A DNA stretch of 64,000 bases from JBAXTZ01 sp037129925 (lineage in GTDB: Bacteria; Bacillota; Negativicutes; JBAXTZ01): contig JBAXTZ010000011.1 in the NCBI GenBank assembly GCA_037129925.1, positions 19,583-83,582 of the forward strand, given 5' to 3'. Shown here piece after piece: positions 52,386 through 59,963 of this stretch; within the stretch, counting starts at the first letter, position 1; each line of letters starts with the position of its first letter. Under the pieces are notes generated by a model that ran no database searches, was not told the DNA's origin, and saw nothing but the letters and a program-made list of their open reading frames with translations. The position numbers were made by a program, and so were the translations under genes.

Positions 52386-52547
52386 TCAATGACCGCTTTT
52401 TAGCTTATTTTCATCAAGTGTAAAAAACTTGTTAATATATGGAAACAAATAAAGAATCAGACCGATGCCCCAAATTATCAAAAAGCTAAGAAAAAAGTCG
52501 ATTGCGCTTAGCAAAATCGATCCCTGAACAGTGTCCGGAATAGTCAT
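52386..52547 (-). CDS. 53-residue membrane protein, putative OadG/MmdD-like subunit
   Basis: A short ORF with AGGAGGGG upstream of its ATG. A hydrophobic stretch (ILLSAIDFFLSFLIIWGIGLILYLFPYI, in two parts over residues 11-38) is followed by a charged end (DENKLKSGH). It ends 10 bases before the beta-subunit gene. Small subunits of Na+-pumping decarboxylases have a single helix and sit in this place, so a stabilising or assembly role is proposed. The typical Ala/Pro-rich linker and biotin-binding region of gamma/delta subunits are lacking. Confidence 0.7.
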   Translation of the reverse strand: MTIPDTVQGSILLSAIDFFLSFLIIWGIGLILYLFPYINKFFTLDENKLKSGH

Positions 52548-52571
52548 AGCCCCTCCTATCCTCAATCACTC

Positions 52572-53012
52572 TTAACTGGTTACGTTGGAAAAGCTGCGTT
52601 CAGCCAAAAATCGCCGCCGCTGTTGGGCTTTTAAATGCAATTTCTCAGTTGATACTACCGCCCGCTCATGCGAACCGCGCGCGGTTTCGCCAATATCATC
52701 CCAAAATACAACGTCAAAAAATAAATGTTCACCGCGAATCTCCACAAGTTTCAACTTTACGCTAATGTTCATACCTAACGATGTCGGCGCAATGTGGTGC
52801 AGTTCCGTCGAGCTGCCGACGGAAACATAGCCTTCCGGCAAATGTTTGTCAATCATCTCGACCGCAGTCCGGATAATCATATCAACATATGCCGGCGTTC
52901 CCATAAATTGATTCATCCATTGAACGTGATTGCCACGAGTGTCGGCTGGTTGCACCAACTGCGTTTGGATGCCGATTTTACCTTCGGGGAGGATTATTTT
53001 TAAATCTAACAT
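52572..53012 (-). CDS. hotdog-fold thioesterase (FlK-like)
   Basis: The protein has 146 residues. A single hotdog domain: GTPAYVDMIIRTAVEMIDKHLPEG, then VSVGSSTELHHIAPTSLGMNISVKLKL and GEHLFFDVVFWDDIGETARGSHERAVV. This layout, with T/H/E residues at the expected places, resembles fluoroacetyl-CoA thioesterase and its many relatives of unknown substrate. The ATG at 53012 follows GGAGGG. It starts one base after the peptidase stop. With a decarboxylase next to it, it may hydrolyse a small acyl-CoA, which is inference. Confidence 0.85.
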   Translation of the reverse strand: MLDLKIILPEGKIGIQTQLVQPADTRGNHVQWMNQFMGTPAYVDMIIRTAVEMIDKHLPEGYVSVGSSTELHHIAPTSLGMNISVKLKLVEIRGEHLFFDVVFWDDIGETARGSHERAVVSTEKLHLKAQQRRRFLAERSFSNVTS

Positions 53013-53013
53013 T

Positions 53014-54138
53014 CTACCCTCCTGCTGCAGTTTTGATGATTGAGATAACATAATCTGCGGCCTTATAAATATCGCTGATTAAAATTCGCTCGTTAGTTGC
53101 ATGAACCTGTGACATGCCGACACCGATTACGATTGTGTCGCGACCGGCAGCGTTATAAATGTTGGCATCACTGCCACCGCCGCCTTCACGGAATGAGAGT
53201 GTCAAACCAGCGTTTTCGGCTGCTGCGATTGCCAACGTCATTACCGCGGCGCTATTATCATGTTGCCAGTTTACATATTCCCGATGATAATCGACCTCGA
53301 TTTTTGCGCCGATTTTTGCAGCTTCACATTCAAAAGTATCCAGCATATGTTTTACTTGCCGATCTAGTTTGGCGATATCACGGCTGCGGGCTTCGCACTT
53401 CATCTCTACCAAATCAGCAATCGTATTTGTTGCCGTTCCGCCCTGGATAATACCGACGTTGGCAGTGGTTTCATTATCGATTCGCCCCAACCGCATCGCG
53501 CTGATGGCGTTAGCAGCTACCAATATTGCATTCACACCGTCTTCCGGGCGGGCTCCGGCGTGCGCGGCTTTTCCATGAACTTTAACTGAAAAAGTGTCCT
53601 GTGCCGGAGCGCAGGTGATAATCTGCGCCGGGGTACCACCGGCATCAAGAACATAGCCATGATCAAATTTCAACTGGGTCAAATCAACATGTTTGGCGCC
53701 GGTAATACCTTGCTCCTCACAGACAGAAAATATTATTTCCAAATCGCCGTGGGACAGGTTCTTCTCAACCAAGTAGCGAAGCGCCTCCATAATCGCGACG
53801 ATACCGGCTTTATCGTCGCCACCGAGTACCGTATCGCCAGTCGAATAGATGTAGCCATCTTCAGCAATTATCGGCTGGACATTATCGCACGGTCCGACCG
53901 TATCCATATGCGCGCTAAACATTATTGTCGGCGAATTTGGACAGCTTCCCGACTTTTTGGCGATAAGATTGCCGCAATTTCCACCGATAACACTTCCAGT
54001 ATTGTCTTCGAGTACTACAAATCCCAATCTGCTTAATTCCGGCAGCAAATAATCGGCAACACCGCGTTCGTTTCGGCTAAACGAACTAATTTTGCATAAA
54101 TCAATAAACTCCGTCAATATTCGCTCTTTATTAATCAT
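53014..54138 (-). CDS. M20 family peptidase (peptidase T-like)
   Basis: A di-zinc aminopeptidase-like protein of 374 residues. Metal ligands are in MFSAHMDTVGP (histidine and aspartate), GGDDKAGIVAIMEAL (bridging aspartate), SVCEEQGITGAKH (catalytic and metal glutamates), VLDAGG and the C-terminal MSQVHATNERI. A dimerisation domain (about 180-290) has VKVHGKAAHAGARPEDGVNAI. ATG at 54138 after GGAGG is the start. It probably cleaves short peptides and is the first gene of a five-gene run to 51.1 kb; a minus-strand -10 TATAAT lies at about 54202-54207. Confidence 0.92.
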   Translation of the reverse strand: MINKERILTEFIDLCKISSFSRNERGVADYLLPELSRLGFVVLEDNTGSVIGGNCGNLIAKKSGSCPNSPTIMFSAHMDTVGPCDNVQPIIAEDGYIYSTGDTVLGGDDKAGIVAIMEALRYLVEKNLSHGDLEIIFSVCEEQGITGAKHVDLTQLKFDHGYVLDAGGTPAQIITCAPAQDTFSVKVHGKAAHAGARPEDGVNAILVAANAISAMRLGRIDNETTANVGIIQGGTATNTIADLVEMKCEARSRDIAKLDRQVKHMLDTFECEAAKIGAKIEVDYHREYVNWQHDNSAAVMTLAIAAAENAGLTLSFREGGGGSDANIYNAAGRDTIVIGVGMSQVHATNERILISDIYKAADYVISIIKTAAGG

Positions 54139-54245
54139 TTTATCCTCCCAAAATATTGTCGCCAGCGGCATGGTTGATGGGTACATTAATTACGACTAAT
54201 ATTATACACTTTTTTCACTACGAAAGTTATCTTATCCAGCTAAAA

Positions 54246-54280
54246 CAAAAAACTCTCACGAATAATTCGCGAGAGTTTTT
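54246..54280. terminator. bidirectional stem-loop terminator after the OmpH-like gene
   Basis: Stem AACTCTC with GAGAGTT plus an inner CGAA/TTCG, with A run on the left and T run on the right. It serves the minus-strand gene at 54290. Confidence 0.8.
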
Positions 54281-54289
54281 TTGAAATGT

Positions 54290-54784
54290 TTATTTTCCGC
54301 TGGCGCTAGGAGCCGCCGAACCACTTGCTGCCGGAGCTGCCGCTTTCGCCGGATCAGCTTTTGGCATACCATCGTCTAATGCTTTGATAACATCATCAGT
54401 AACATCTACACCGCCGCCGGCAACTGCGTCTTTATAAACAACAGCGTCCAGACCGCGATCTTTAATAACTTTATCCATTCCAGCTTTCATAGTGTTCTGA
54501 AAAGCTTTATCAGCTTCAGTTTGAACTATTTTGAAATCATCATAGATAGCCTTTTGTTTGGCTTGGAACTCATCATCTTTCATTTTATCTTTTTGTTGAG
54601 TGAGCTCATCCATTTTCTTGCGGGCATCGTTTTGCTTGGTCATCATACTTTCTTGAATTTGCTTCACCTTTGCGCTGCCTTGCATTACTCTTTCGGTATC
54701 AACAGTTCCTAATTTGCTGCTACCACATCCGCCTAAAGCAAGAACCAGTGCAACTATCGCTAAAAGTGCGAGTATTTTTTTCAT
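54290..54784 (-). CDS. OmpH/Skp-like lipoprotein
   Basis: The protein has 164 residues. The signal sequence ends in the lipobox ALGGC, giving a lipid-anchored periplasmic protein. The middle (about 30-125) is a long charged coiled coil (VMQGSAKVKQIQESMMTKQNDARKK) followed by GLDAVVYKDAVAGGGVDVTDDVIKALD, the usual end of the Skp/OmpH fold, and an Ala/Pro/Ser tail. Skp holds unfolded outer-membrane proteins; a lipidated version is found in Negativicutes. ATG at 54784 lies at good distance from AGGGGG. Confidence 0.88.
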   Translation of the reverse strand: MKKILALLAIVALVLALGGCGSSKLGTVDTERVMQGSAKVKQIQESMMTKQNDARKKMDELTQQKDKMKDDEFQAKQKAIYDDFKIVQTEADKAFQNTMKAGMDKVIKDRGLDAVVYKDAVAGGGVDVTDDVIKALDDGMPKADPAKAAAPAASGSAAPSASGK

Positions 54785-54816
54785 CATTCCCCCTAAATTC
54801 TTTGGTCTCAACGGAT

Positions 54817-54844
54817 ATTATAACAGTTAATAACTATTTGTCCA
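54817..54844 (-). promoter_or_regulatory. promoter of the OmpH-like gene
   Basis: On the minus strand TGGACA (54839-54844) and TATAAT (54817-54822) are 16 bases apart, close to consensus, 33 bases before the start. A TTGTCCAC-like word overlaps the -35 box. Confidence 0.65.
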
Positions 54845-54883
54845 CCCGTAAACTGTGAACAATTTGCAAACTATCCGTGAAAT

Positions 54884-55342
54884 CTATTCTCGCATCGCAA
54901 GCAGAGTCCCAAAGGAAATCGCGCCGATGATAAAATATAACGCGTAATGCAACAGCAAAGCCAGCGCGACTGCTACCACAAAAAACGCGAATCCAGCGCC
55001 ACGCCGACCGGTTTGCATCAAGCCAAAGCCCGGCAAAATAAATGACAAAAACAACGCCAGCATCTCGCGACCGTTGCCGCTAATCTGTCCGCTGCGAAAC
55101 GAAAGAATCTCAGCGCCGAGCTGTTTGCCGCAGGTATCGCAGAAATTGGCATCGGACGAGCAGTAGTTGTCGCAACCATCGCAAAATTTCATCGATCCAT
55201 CCAGCGCCACCCCGCAATTACCGCAATATTTATTGCTAACCGGGTTGTCCGTTTGGCAGTTTGGACAAACGCTGCCGTAGTACCATACGCCATGCGCCTC
55301 AGTTGGCACTACTAATTCTTGTTTATTCTCTTCTTTATTCAT
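54884..55342 (-). CDS. membrane protein with two zinc ribbons
   Basis: The protein has 152 residues. Two consecutive zinc ribbons: CPNCQTDNPVSNKYCGNCG, then FCDGCDNYCSSDANFCDTCG. A basic stretch and two hydrophobic segments follow (LALFLSFILPGFGLMQTGRRG, then FFVVAVALALLLHYALYFIIG), like TM2-type domain proteins. The function is unknown. The frame is open back through the tRNA-Sec gene, but ATG at 55342 with GGAAG upstream is the real start, since the upstream part is tRNA. Confidence 0.82.
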   Translation of the reverse strand: MNKEENKQELVVPTEAHGVWYYGSVCPNCQTDNPVSNKYCGNCGVALDGSMKFCDGCDNYCSSDANFCDTCGKQLGAEILSFRSGQISGNGREMLALFLSFILPGFGLMQTGRRGAGFAFFVVAVALALLLHYALYFIIGAISFGTLLAMRE

Positions 55343-55352
55343 ATTCTTCCTC

Positions 55353-55383
55353 AAAAAAAATCCACAGACCAAACAGCCTGTGG
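55353..55383 (-). terminator. terminator of selC
   Basis: Minus-strand stem CCACAG/CTGTGG with additional GGCT contacts in the loop, followed by eight T. It begins 11 bases after the CCA end of tRNA-Sec. Confidence 0.8.
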
Positions 55384-55393
55384 AAGAATAATT

Positions 55394-55486
55394 TGGCGGG
55401 AGCGTGCAGGAATCGAACCTGCCAAGGACAATTTGCCCCACATCGGTTTTGAAGACCGTGAAAGCCACCAGGCTTCAACCGCTCCC
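55394..55486 (-). tRNA. selC: tRNA-Sec (anticodon UCA)
   Basis: The tRNA that carries selenocysteine to in-frame UGA codons, 90 nt plus encoded CCA. The acceptor arm starts GGGAGCGG and ends CGCTCCCG-CCA, the D stem has six pairs (GAAGCC with GGCTTC) which is a hallmark of tRNA-Sec, the anticodon TCA is at 55450-55452 in CTTCAAA, and there is a long variable arm before the T arm (GCAGG/CCTGC). A promoter and a terminator flank it tightly. selA, selB and selD are not in the window. Confidence 0.95.
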
Positions 55487-55496
55487 AGATAGCGAT

Positions 55497-55525
55497 ATAA
55501 TACCATAAACATAATAATCTTTCAA
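55497..55525 (-). promoter_or_regulatory. promoter of selC
   Basis: On the minus strand TTGAAA (55520-55525) and TATTAT (55497-55502) are 17 bases apart, and the -10 box is ten bases before the tRNA 5' end. The -35 box overlaps the glgB stop codon. Confidence 0.7.
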
Positions 55526-57339
55526 TCGTTCTTTCGTTTCAATAGCACAATACCTAACGGAGGCACGGCAATATTCAGCCGGTTGGGTTCGTCAGCGTAG
55601 CTTTCCGACTGACTGAAAACCGAATGCAACGCGGTATTTTTGCCGCCAAATTGCTTTTCATCACTACGACATATTTCCCGGTATTCACCGGCTAACGGCA
55701 CACCAATAAGATAATTATGGTAATGCAAGTCGGAAAAATTCAACACCGCGATGATTATTTCATAACCAATTCTTCGTGCCACAACCAAAATACCGCTTGA
55801 ATTATCCCCGGCATTTAGCCGTTTGACATTTTCACGATTTCGATTTGGCCACAGTACCGGTTCAGCCAAATATAACAGGTTCAAATATTTGGAAAATTCC
55901 CGACTGTGATGTTTGCTGCCGCGCCGCGACTTTGGCCAGGTAATTTCTTTGTGCATTCGCCAAACATCTTTACCTCCCCACTCTGTTCCCATGAAAGACA
56001 GTTTCGCACCGGGGTGCATGATGAAATATGTATACAGTAATTTGAATTGCGCCAGTTTTTCCTTGGTCTTCCCGGGAAACTTTCTAATTGCTCCGCTCTT
56101 GGAGATGTCATGGGACAGCGGGATAACAAATTGTTCGTTCAATCCATAATCCAGAGTTTTGGCGATGTCTTTTATCGAATGTGTGCGGTCATAGGGCTGC
56201 TTTTTCATAAACGACAGCACGTCAAAAGTCCAACCCATATTCCACTGATGCGAAAATCCCAGACCGTTTTTATCGTATGGTGTTGTCACGCCGCCGCGCA
56301 TTGTTGAGTCTTCAGCCATCATCAACGCGTAAGGAAACTTTCCAAAAACCGCGTGGTGCAGCGTGCGCAAAAAATCCACTGCGACATTGTTCTTATTACG
56401 GTTTTTTATATCCAACAAATCGGAAACCGCGTCCACGCGGATACCATCAATATTGAACAACTCAAACCAATACATTGCGCTGGAAATCAAGAACGACTTA
56501 ACTTCCTTGCGACCAATGTCAAAACAATGCGCCCCCCACCGATTGGCGTAAGTCATATATGCCGCGTCATATTCATAGCAAGCCCGTCCGTCAAAATAGC
56601 CAAGCGCGTGCGGGTCTACGCAAAAATGACTCGGTACCCAGTCAATAATAACGCCAATATTGTGTTGGTGACATACTTCCACAAAATATTTAAAGTCCTG
56701 CGGCGAACCAAAGCGCGAAGTCGGCGCAAAAAAACCTGCCGGTTGATAACCCCACGATTGATCCAGCGGGTGTTCAGTTATCGGCAATAATTCAACATGG
56801 GTATAACCGTTATCGACACAGTAAGCACTCAGTTCTTGCGCCATCTCCCGATAGCCATAGAAACTCCCATGCCAATGTTTGCGCCATGTTCCGGCATGGA
56901 CTTCATAGATGTTCAGCGGACGACTCTGCCCGGATATTTGCTGTCGCCGTACTGACCAGGCGTGGTCGTTGGGCACTAGCGAAAACAATTCCGTGGTAAT
57001 GGAACTTTTGCGTGGACGCATCTCGTTAAAAAAAGCTACGGGGTCGGTTTTGCGATGGGCGCGGTTATCCATATCAAATATCTCGAAATAATATTTCAGT
57101 CCGCAACCAGCATGAGCAACAAACGCCGACCACACACCATAAGTAAGCTTTTCGAGGTCGTGATGCGAATTAGCCCCCCAATCCGACAAAATCACTTTGA
57201 CTTTCGCGGCGTGCGGCGCCCAAACCGTGAAACGGAACCCTGATAGTCCGAATTCAGTCGCCGGATGCGCCCCCATCCACTCGTATATGCTAAAATTTTC
57301 ACCTTGATGAAACATTTGAATTTTCTTTTTGTCTATCAT
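55522..57339 (-). CDS. glgB: 1,4-alpha-glucan (glycogen) branching enzyme
   Basis: A GH13 enzyme of 605 residues that makes alpha-1,6 branches. The N-terminal CBM48-type domain (FGLSGFRFTVWAPHAAKVKVILSDW) leads into the barrel: YEVHAGTWRK, ELLPITEHPLDQSWGYQPAGFFAPTSRFG, VIIDWVPSHF, the nucleophile aspartate in IDGIRVDAVSD, the acid/base glutamate in MMAEDST and the third aspartate in PLSHDI. It is a little shorter than E. coli GlgB because of a single N-terminal domain. No other glycogen genes lie in this window. The start has GTGGAG upstream. Confidence 0.93.
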   Translation of the reverse strand: MIDKKKIQMFHQGENFSIYEWMGAHPATEFGLSGFRFTVWAPHAAKVKVILSDWGANSHHDLEKLTYGVWSAFVAHAGCGLKYYFEIFDMDNRAHRKTDPVAFFNEMRPRKSSITTELFSLVPNDHAWSVRRQQISGQSRPLNIYEVHAGTWRKHWHGSFYGYREMAQELSAYCVDNGYTHVELLPITEHPLDQSWGYQPAGFFAPTSRFGSPQDFKYFVEVCHQHNIGVIIDWVPSHFCVDPHALGYFDGRACYEYDAAYMTYANRWGAHCFDIGRKEVKSFLISSAMYWFELFNIDGIRVDAVSDLLDIKNRNKNNVAVDFLRTLHHAVFGKFPYALMMAEDSTMRGGVTTPYDKNGLGFSHQWNMGWTFDVLSFMKKQPYDRTHSIKDIAKTLDYGLNEQFVIPLSHDISKSGAIRKFPGKTKEKLAQFKLLYTYFIMHPGAKLSFMGTEWGGKDVWRMHKEITWPKSRRGSKHHSREFSKYLNLLYLAEPVLWPNRNRENVKRLNAGDNSSGILVVARRIGYEIIIAVLNFSDLHYHNYLIGVPLAGEYREICRSDEKQFGGKNTALHSVFSQSESYADEPNRLNIAVPPLGIVLLKRKND

Positions 57340-57377
57340 TAAATCGTTATCTCCACCTTCTAATCACTACAAGTAAA

Positions 57378-57409
57378 ACAAAGGAGCGATTGGATTACCA
57401 ATCGCTCCT
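57378..57409. terminator. stem-loop after the 93-residue ORF
   Basis: A perfect 12-bp stem AGGAGCGATTGG with its complement and loop ATTA, 13 bases downstream of the minus-strand stop at 57422, followed on that strand by TTGTTTTAC. It probably ends that transcript before glgB. Confidence 0.7.
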
Positions 57410-57421
57410 GATTTTGCAAAA

Positions 57422-57703
57422 CTAGTCAGCTTCGATTTCGACCGGTTCATGGGCGATGGCTGTTGTTGCCACGCCTTCAGGCGCCCGAGCGACAACACCA
57501 CGTTCGATAAGTTGAGCAATTAACTGCTCCTGCAGTTGAAACCCTTGTACAAAAGCCTCCAACGGCATTACGATTCGCTGACTGAGGCTGAGCACCGGCT
57601 TGCCGTCTTGAGACGGAACAGTGTGTTCTTGAACTGCATAGTCCAGTTTTACCATATTACCGGTAAAATTGATGTTTGCGATACCCTCTGCGTACTTGAT
57701 CAT
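57422..57703 (-). CDS. small protein of unknown function
   Basis: A 93-residue ORF with AGGAGG upstream and codon use like its neighbours. It shows INFTGNMVKLDYAVQEHTV in the N-terminal half, SLSQRIVMPLEAFVQGFQLQEQLIAQLIE in the helical middle and an acidic end. The pattern (strand, polar loop, then a helix after RI-M) slightly resembles DUF3467-type proteins, but I cannot confirm it. It follows serS by 36 bases on the same strand. Confidence 0.7.
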   Translation of the reverse strand: MIKYAEGIANINFTGNMVKLDYAVQEHTVPSQDGKPVLSLSQRIVMPLEAFVQGFQLQEQLIAQLIERGVVARAPEGVATTAIAHEPVEIEAD

Positions 57704-57739
57704 TTTTTCCTCCTGATTTCACGGCTATAGCCGCACTAA

Positions 57740-59008
57740 CTAATTTATAACATCAACGCCCATATACGGACGCAACGCTTCCGGGACAATAACCGACCCA
57801 TCGGCCTGTTGATAGTTTTCCAGAATTGCAATAACCGTTCGACCAATTGCAATACCGGAACCATTTAAGGTATGCACATATTCAGGTTTTGCTTTGATAT
57901 CGCGCTTAAACCTAGTGTTCATTCGGCGGGCTTGGAAATCTTCGAAATTTGAACAGGATGAAATCTCACGAAAACTGCTGATACTCGGCAACCAAACTTC
58001 CAGATCATAAGTTTTCGCTGCTGCAAAACCCATGTCGCCACTACACAGTAGCACTCGTCGAAACGGCAGTCCTAACTTTTCCAAAACAGCCTCAGCATTC
58101 AGCGTCAGCTTTTCTAATTCTTCGTAGGAATTTTCCGGAGTCGTGAATTTCACCAATTCGACTTTATTAAATTGATGCTGCCGAAAATAACCGCGCGTAT
58201 CTCGTCCGGCTGACCCAGCTTCGGAACGGAAGCATGCGCTATACGCGCAATAGCACTTCGGCAGCTCAGTTACGGCTAATGTTTCATCGCGATGAAAATT
58301 AGTAACCGGAACTTCCGCAGTCGGAATAAGATAATAATCTAATCCTTCCAACTTAAACATATCTTCGGCAAATTTCGGCAACTGTCCGGTGCCACGCATA
58401 CTATCGGCGTTGGCAACAAATGGCGGGAACATTTCCGTATAGCCATGTTCCCGTGAATGTAAATCCATCATAAAATTTATTAGCGCTCGTTCTAGCCGGG
58501 CTCCTAAACCCACACAAAAAGTGAATCGCGCGCCGGTCACTTTTCCGCCTCGCTCAAAGTCTAATATTCCTAGCTGTTCGCCAATTTCCCAGTGTGGTTT
58601 CGGCGCAAAATCAAATTCTCGTATTATACCAACACGTTTTATTTCTAAATTATCTTGGTCGCTGGTGCCAACGGGAACCGAGGAATGCGGGCAATTGGGG
58701 GTCGTTAACAAGAAGTCATCTAACGAACTTTCAACCGCACGAATTTGAGCATCCAACGCTGCGATTTCATCCCCGACGACACGCATTTCGGAAATTATTT
58801 CCGTTGCGTCTTGACCAGCCTTTTTCATTTTGCTGATTTCCCCGGATACATTATTGCGCCGCGCTTTAAGTTGCTCGACTTGTTGCAGCAACTCACGGCG
58901 AACAACATCTTGTCCGATGAACTCTTCCAGCCTAATATTGCTATTACGGTTTTTTAAAGCCGCTTGTATCAACTCCGGATTTTCCCGAACCACTCTAATA
59001 TCTATCAT
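57740..59008 (-). CDS. serS: seryl-tRNA synthetase
   Basis: The class II synthetase charges tRNA-Ser and also tRNA-Sec with serine, 422 residues. The N-terminal coiled-coil arm (about 28-105) binds the long variable arm of these tRNAs. Motif 2 is FRSEAGSAGRDTRGYFRQHQFNKVELVKF and motif 3 NGSGIAIGRTVIAILENYQ. ATG at 59008 fits the family start MIDIRVVRENPE. Its substrate tRNA-Sec is encoded 2.3 kb downstream on the same strand. No T-box leader is present; the leader is about 25 bases. Confidence 0.97.
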   Translation of the reverse strand: MIDIRVVRENPELIQAALKNRNSNIRLEEFIGQDVVRRELLQQVEQLKARRNNVSGEISKMKKAGQDATEIISEMRVVGDEIAALDAQIRAVESSLDDFLLTTPNCPHSSVPVGTSDQDNLEIKRVGIIREFDFAPKPHWEIGEQLGILDFERGGKVTGARFTFCVGLGARLERALINFMMDLHSREHGYTEMFPPFVANADSMRGTGQLPKFAEDMFKLEGLDYYLIPTAEVPVTNFHRDETLAVTELPKCYCAYSACFRSEAGSAGRDTRGYFRQHQFNKVELVKFTTPENSYEELEKLTLNAEAVLEKLGLPFRRVLLCSGDMGFAAAKTYDLEVWLPSISSFREISSCSNFEDFQARRMNTRFKRDIKAKPEYVHTLNGSGIAIGRTVIAILENYQQADGSVIVPEALRPYMGVDVIN

Positions 59009-59037
59009 AAAAGTACCGCCTAACAAAAATCCCAACT

Positions 59038-59066
59038 AGTATATTACAGCTGGCGATTATTTGCAA
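59038..59066 (-). promoter_or_regulatory. promoter of serS
   Basis: On the minus strand TTGCAA (59061-59066) and TATACT (59038-59043) with a 17-base spacer, 30 bases before the start codon. The divergent uracil-DNA glycosylase has a TATAAT at 59159-59164. Confidence 0.65.
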
Positions 59067-59191
59067 CTTATCGCTCCGTTCATATCATCAATTTGATAAT
59101 CGGCAGTCCAATACAAAATCCAACAAAAATATTATGGGATATTCAGCGAATTGTAGGCTATAATAATTGCAAACTGCGAACTGAGGTAACC

Positions 59192-59911
59192 ATGTCTGAC
59201 TATTATAAATATCCACTTTGGCAATCGGAAGAATCGACAAATTCCAGTATTTATGAGTTAGAAGAAGAATTACTAAGTTGTCGTCAATGTTTGCTGCGTG
59301 AGGACTGTATCGCGCCCACGTCATTTAATGGTTCTGTAACCAGCCCGCTAATGTTGATTGCCGAGGGGCCTGGCGGTGTCGAGGATGAATACGGCGTGCC
59401 ATTAGTTGGTAAATCCGGTCAACTGCTTGACAAAGCTCTATGGAGCGCCAAAATAACTCGGGACCGCATTTACACTTCTAACGTCGTAAAATGCCGGCCG
59501 TTGAAGAACCGCACCCCAACTTTAGATGAAGGCCTGTTTTGTGGTTCAAAATGGCTTGCTAAAGAAATTGAAATCATACGACCAAAAGTCATCTTATGCC
59601 TTGGCAGTGTCTCGTTAAAGTTTTTTGGCGACAAAGACTTAAAAATCACTCAGGAACGCGGCAAGTGGCTAACCAATCGCTTTGGTGTCAACATCATCGC
59701 CACTTTTCATCCAGCGTACCTGATTAGATTAGGTGGCGAACAACTTAAAAAAGCCAAATGGGATATGTACTATGATATTCTGGCTGCCAAAAATAAAGTT
59801 CTCGAGTACTATCCGGATTATCAATTTGCCAGTGACGAAATTGCGCCACTTTTAAAAATATATGGCGCTAGAAAAGAATATCGCACAAAAACGTTTTTAG
59901 CCAAAGAATAA
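59192..59911 (+). CDS. uracil-DNA glycosylase, family 4-like
   Basis: A DNA-repair enzyme of 239 residues that removes uracil from DNA. The four cysteines expected for the 4Fe-4S cluster are suggested by LSCRQCLLREDC and VVKCRP plus a later cysteine; the active-site loop is LIAEGPGGVEDEYGVPLVGKSGQLLDKAL (family GEGPG with G-E altered to A-E) and the second loop has TFHPAYLIR. ATG at 59192 follows GAGGTAA; the frame is open upstream to 59093 without a site. The C-terminal 40 residues are extra compared with short members. Confidence 0.88.
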   Translation: MSDYYKYPLWQSEESTNSSIYELEEELLSCRQCLLREDCIAPTSFNGSVTSPLMLIAEGPGGVEDEYGVPLVGKSGQLLDKALWSAKITRDRIYTSNVVKCRPLKNRTPTLDEGLFCGSKWLAKEIEIIRPKVILCLGSVSLKFFGDKDLKITQERGKWLTNRFGVNIIATFHPAYLIRLGGEQLKKAKWDMYYDILAAKNKVLEYYPDYQFASDEIAPLLKIYGARKEYRTKTFLAKE

Positions 59912-59963
59912 TATTGTATAATAGTTAATTATATGAACAACCTTATTGTTGAAAGGAGATCCT

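Noticed and set aside
54884..55468. A longer version of the zinc-ribbon protein starting at 55468
   Set aside because: The extra N-terminus is encoded by the tRNA-Sec gene and its terminator; the ATG at 55342 has a ribosome site.
59009..59191. T-box riboswitch upstream of serS
   Set aside because: The leader from the predicted promoter is only about 25-30 bases, too short for a T-box, and no AGGGTGG-like T-box sequence is seen.
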